This document shows, in pieces, positions 5,477 through 6,137 of a stretch of 6,137 nucleotides of DNA (position 1 is its first letter; each line of letters starts with the position of its first letter). Location: contig JAEDNK010000092.1 of NCBI GenBank assembly GCA_016302545.1, forward strand, positions 1-6,137, in the 5' to 3' direction. Origin of the DNA: Bacillota bacterium. GTDB taxonomy: Bacteria > Bacillota > Clostridia > Peptostreptococcales > Anaerovoracaceae. The translations under genes and the position numbers were made by a program. The notes under the pieces are model-generated. The model saw only the letters and a list, made by a program, of their open reading frames with translations, did not search any database and had not been told where the DNA came from.

Positions 5477-5968
5477 ATGAAGACAAAAACATTTTTTTTC
5501 AGAACAATCGCAATTTGCGTACTTATTGTTTGTGTGACCGTTTTTACGTTCGGATGCGGAAAGGAAGGCAAGGCTTATGATTTGCAGCAGGTGTATCAGA
5601 ACTTGATGGCGTCACAGCCGGAGGATACGGAGGACTTGAGTGCAGTGATGTTTGAAACGACGGATAAGACTGCCATTGAGACAATATATCCGGGACTCGG
5701 CGACATTGAACTTAAGCAGGAAGTGTGCTATCAGCATGCAGTTACCGGTTTTTGCGAGGTAATGCTGGTGGAAACAGCGAACTCCAAAGATGCTAAGAAA
5801 GTAATCGATATTTTTAATGGGCGCATAGACATGTCCGCAGATGATACATTTTATCCTGAAACCGCACAGATTTGGGCGCAGAACGCGCAGGTGCAAAGCG
5901 AGGGAAACTATGTGGCAATGGTCGCACTTCCAAACGGATACACCGTACCGGACAAAATTTTTGACTGA
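5477..5968 (+). CDS. DUF4358-like lipoprotein
   Basis: This intact 163-residue protein begins with a lipoprotein-type signal: MKTKTFFFR, a hydrophobic core (about 10-24), then TFGC with Cys27 followed by GKEGK. The -3 to -1 positions (T-F-G) are atypical for a lipobox, but the Gly before Cys and the polar residues after it fit lipid anchoring on the outer face of the membrane. The mature part resembles DUF4358 lipoproteins of Firmicutes: IETIYPGLGDIELKQEV (about 67-83), then VMLVETANSKDAKKVIDIFNGRID (a helix after Asn-Ser-Lys-Asp), a TFYPE segment (about 124-128), and GNYVAMVALPNG near the end. No function is established for that family. The start has a strong site, GAGGAGG (5463-5469), 7 bases upstream. 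I found no convincing promoter directly upstream and no clear terminator after it. Codon use is like its neighbours. Confidence 0.88.
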   Translation: MKTKTFFFRTIAICVLIVCVTVFTFGCGKEGKAYDLQQVYQNLMASQPEDTEDLSAVMFETTDKTAIETIYPGLGDIELKQEVCYQHAVTGFCEVMLVETANSKDAKKVIDIFNGRIDMSADDTFYPETAQIWAQNAQVQSEGNYVAMVALPNGYTVPDKIFD

Positions 5969-6026
5969 ATTCTTTGATTTTGAAATTGTAAGTCTCATAT
6001 AAAATGAAAAAAACATGATAAACCGC

Positions 6027-6055
6027 TTGCTTTTCGCATAAGTTTGTGATAAAGT
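6027..6055 (+). promoter_or_regulatory. Probable promoter of the gene at the right edge
   Basis: TTGCTT (6027-6032), a 17-base spacer and TAAAGT (6050-6055, 4 of 6) preceded by TGA (extended -10) form a plausible sigma-A promoter. Transcription would start near 6062, leaving a leader of about 70 nt before the ATG at 6132. Confidence 0.4.
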
Positions 6056-6131
6056 ATAGGGGCTGTAATGGATTTTGCGGCGAAATATCAAAATATGCCG
6101 GGCACGGGCCTGAGCAGGAAAGGAAACGAAC

Positions 6132-6137
6132 ATGAAG
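6132..6137 (+). CDS. Start of a further gene (first two codons only)
   Basis: ATGAAG at the window edge follows AGGAAAGGAA (6117-6126) at suitable spacing and lies about 70 nt after a promoter-like sequence, so it probably begins a gene. An alternative start is the ATG at 6068 (frame MDFAAKYQNMPGTG and onward, open to the edge), preceded by AGGGG at 6058-6062. That site overlaps the region where transcription would begin, so 6132 is preferred. Nothing can be said about the product. Confidence 0.4.

Noticed and set aside
6071..6110. Hairpin or riboswitch-like structure in the leader of the right-edge gene
   Set aside because: CGGC and GCCG can pair with ATAT inside, but the stem is interrupted and asymmetric, no known riboswitch core is visible, and the window ends too soon to judge.
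5612..6133. Minus-strand open frame of 173 residues opposite the lipoprotein gene
   Set aside because: It is antisense to a well-supported lipoprotein gene, crosses non-coding sequence rich in stop-poor AT, and the translation shows no domain-like pattern or ribosome binding site.

Overview
The window looks like chromosomal DNA of an anaerobic, low-to-moderate GC Firmicute of class Clostridia. The reasons are strong AGGAGG-type ribosome binding sites, AT-rich intergenic DNA with sigma-A promoters, a clostridial-type 3-hydroxybutyryl-CoA dehydrogenase, a rho / DUF1385 (YqhQ-type) / prmC cluster, and a DUF4358-like lipoprotein. Nothing in the sequence fixes the genus.

Layout. Positions 1-332 (minus strand) hold the 5' part of a small secreted protein gene that runs off the left edge. 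It has its own promoter and a short leader containing a hairpin. A divergent region of about 260 bp separates it from hbd (590-1438, plus), which encodes 3-hydroxybutyryl-CoA dehydrogenase. hbd has an extended -10 promoter and, just downstream of the predicted transcription start, an 18-bp palindrome that fits the Rex operator consensus. hbd is monocistronic and closes with a strong intrinsic terminator (1497-1530). Directly after this terminator a new promoter drives rho (1670-2929), a DUF1385 membrane protein (2942-3961) and prmC (3945-4850). These three genes are tightly packed or overlapping and form an information-processing operon.

Between prmC and the next intact gene, 4851-5476 is decayed coding DNA. 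It contains a C-terminal scrap that resembles a regulator's ligand-binding domain, overlapping the start of an M20-family peptidase that has lost its catalytic core and is broken by frameshifts. In many relatives prfA (release factor 1) would follow prmC, and it is absent here. A DUF4358-like lipoprotein gene (5477-5968) follows. At the right edge lie a promoter-like sequence and the first codons of a further gene.

How the genes relate. hbd is a redox step of butyrate or butanol-type fermentation, and the Rex site would tie its transcription to the NADH/NAD+ ratio. Its nucleotide-binding loop, however, carries Ala-Arg-Arg where NADH-type relatives have an Asp, which hints at NADPH use. The Rho in this window appears to lack the usual N-terminal helical domain, and its mRNA leader has a hairpin touching the Shine-Dalgarno sequence plus a possible 8-codon upstream ORF. 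No wholly new system is visible. The most notable signals are the Rex site with the altered Hbd cofactor loop, and the rho leader with the shortened Rho.
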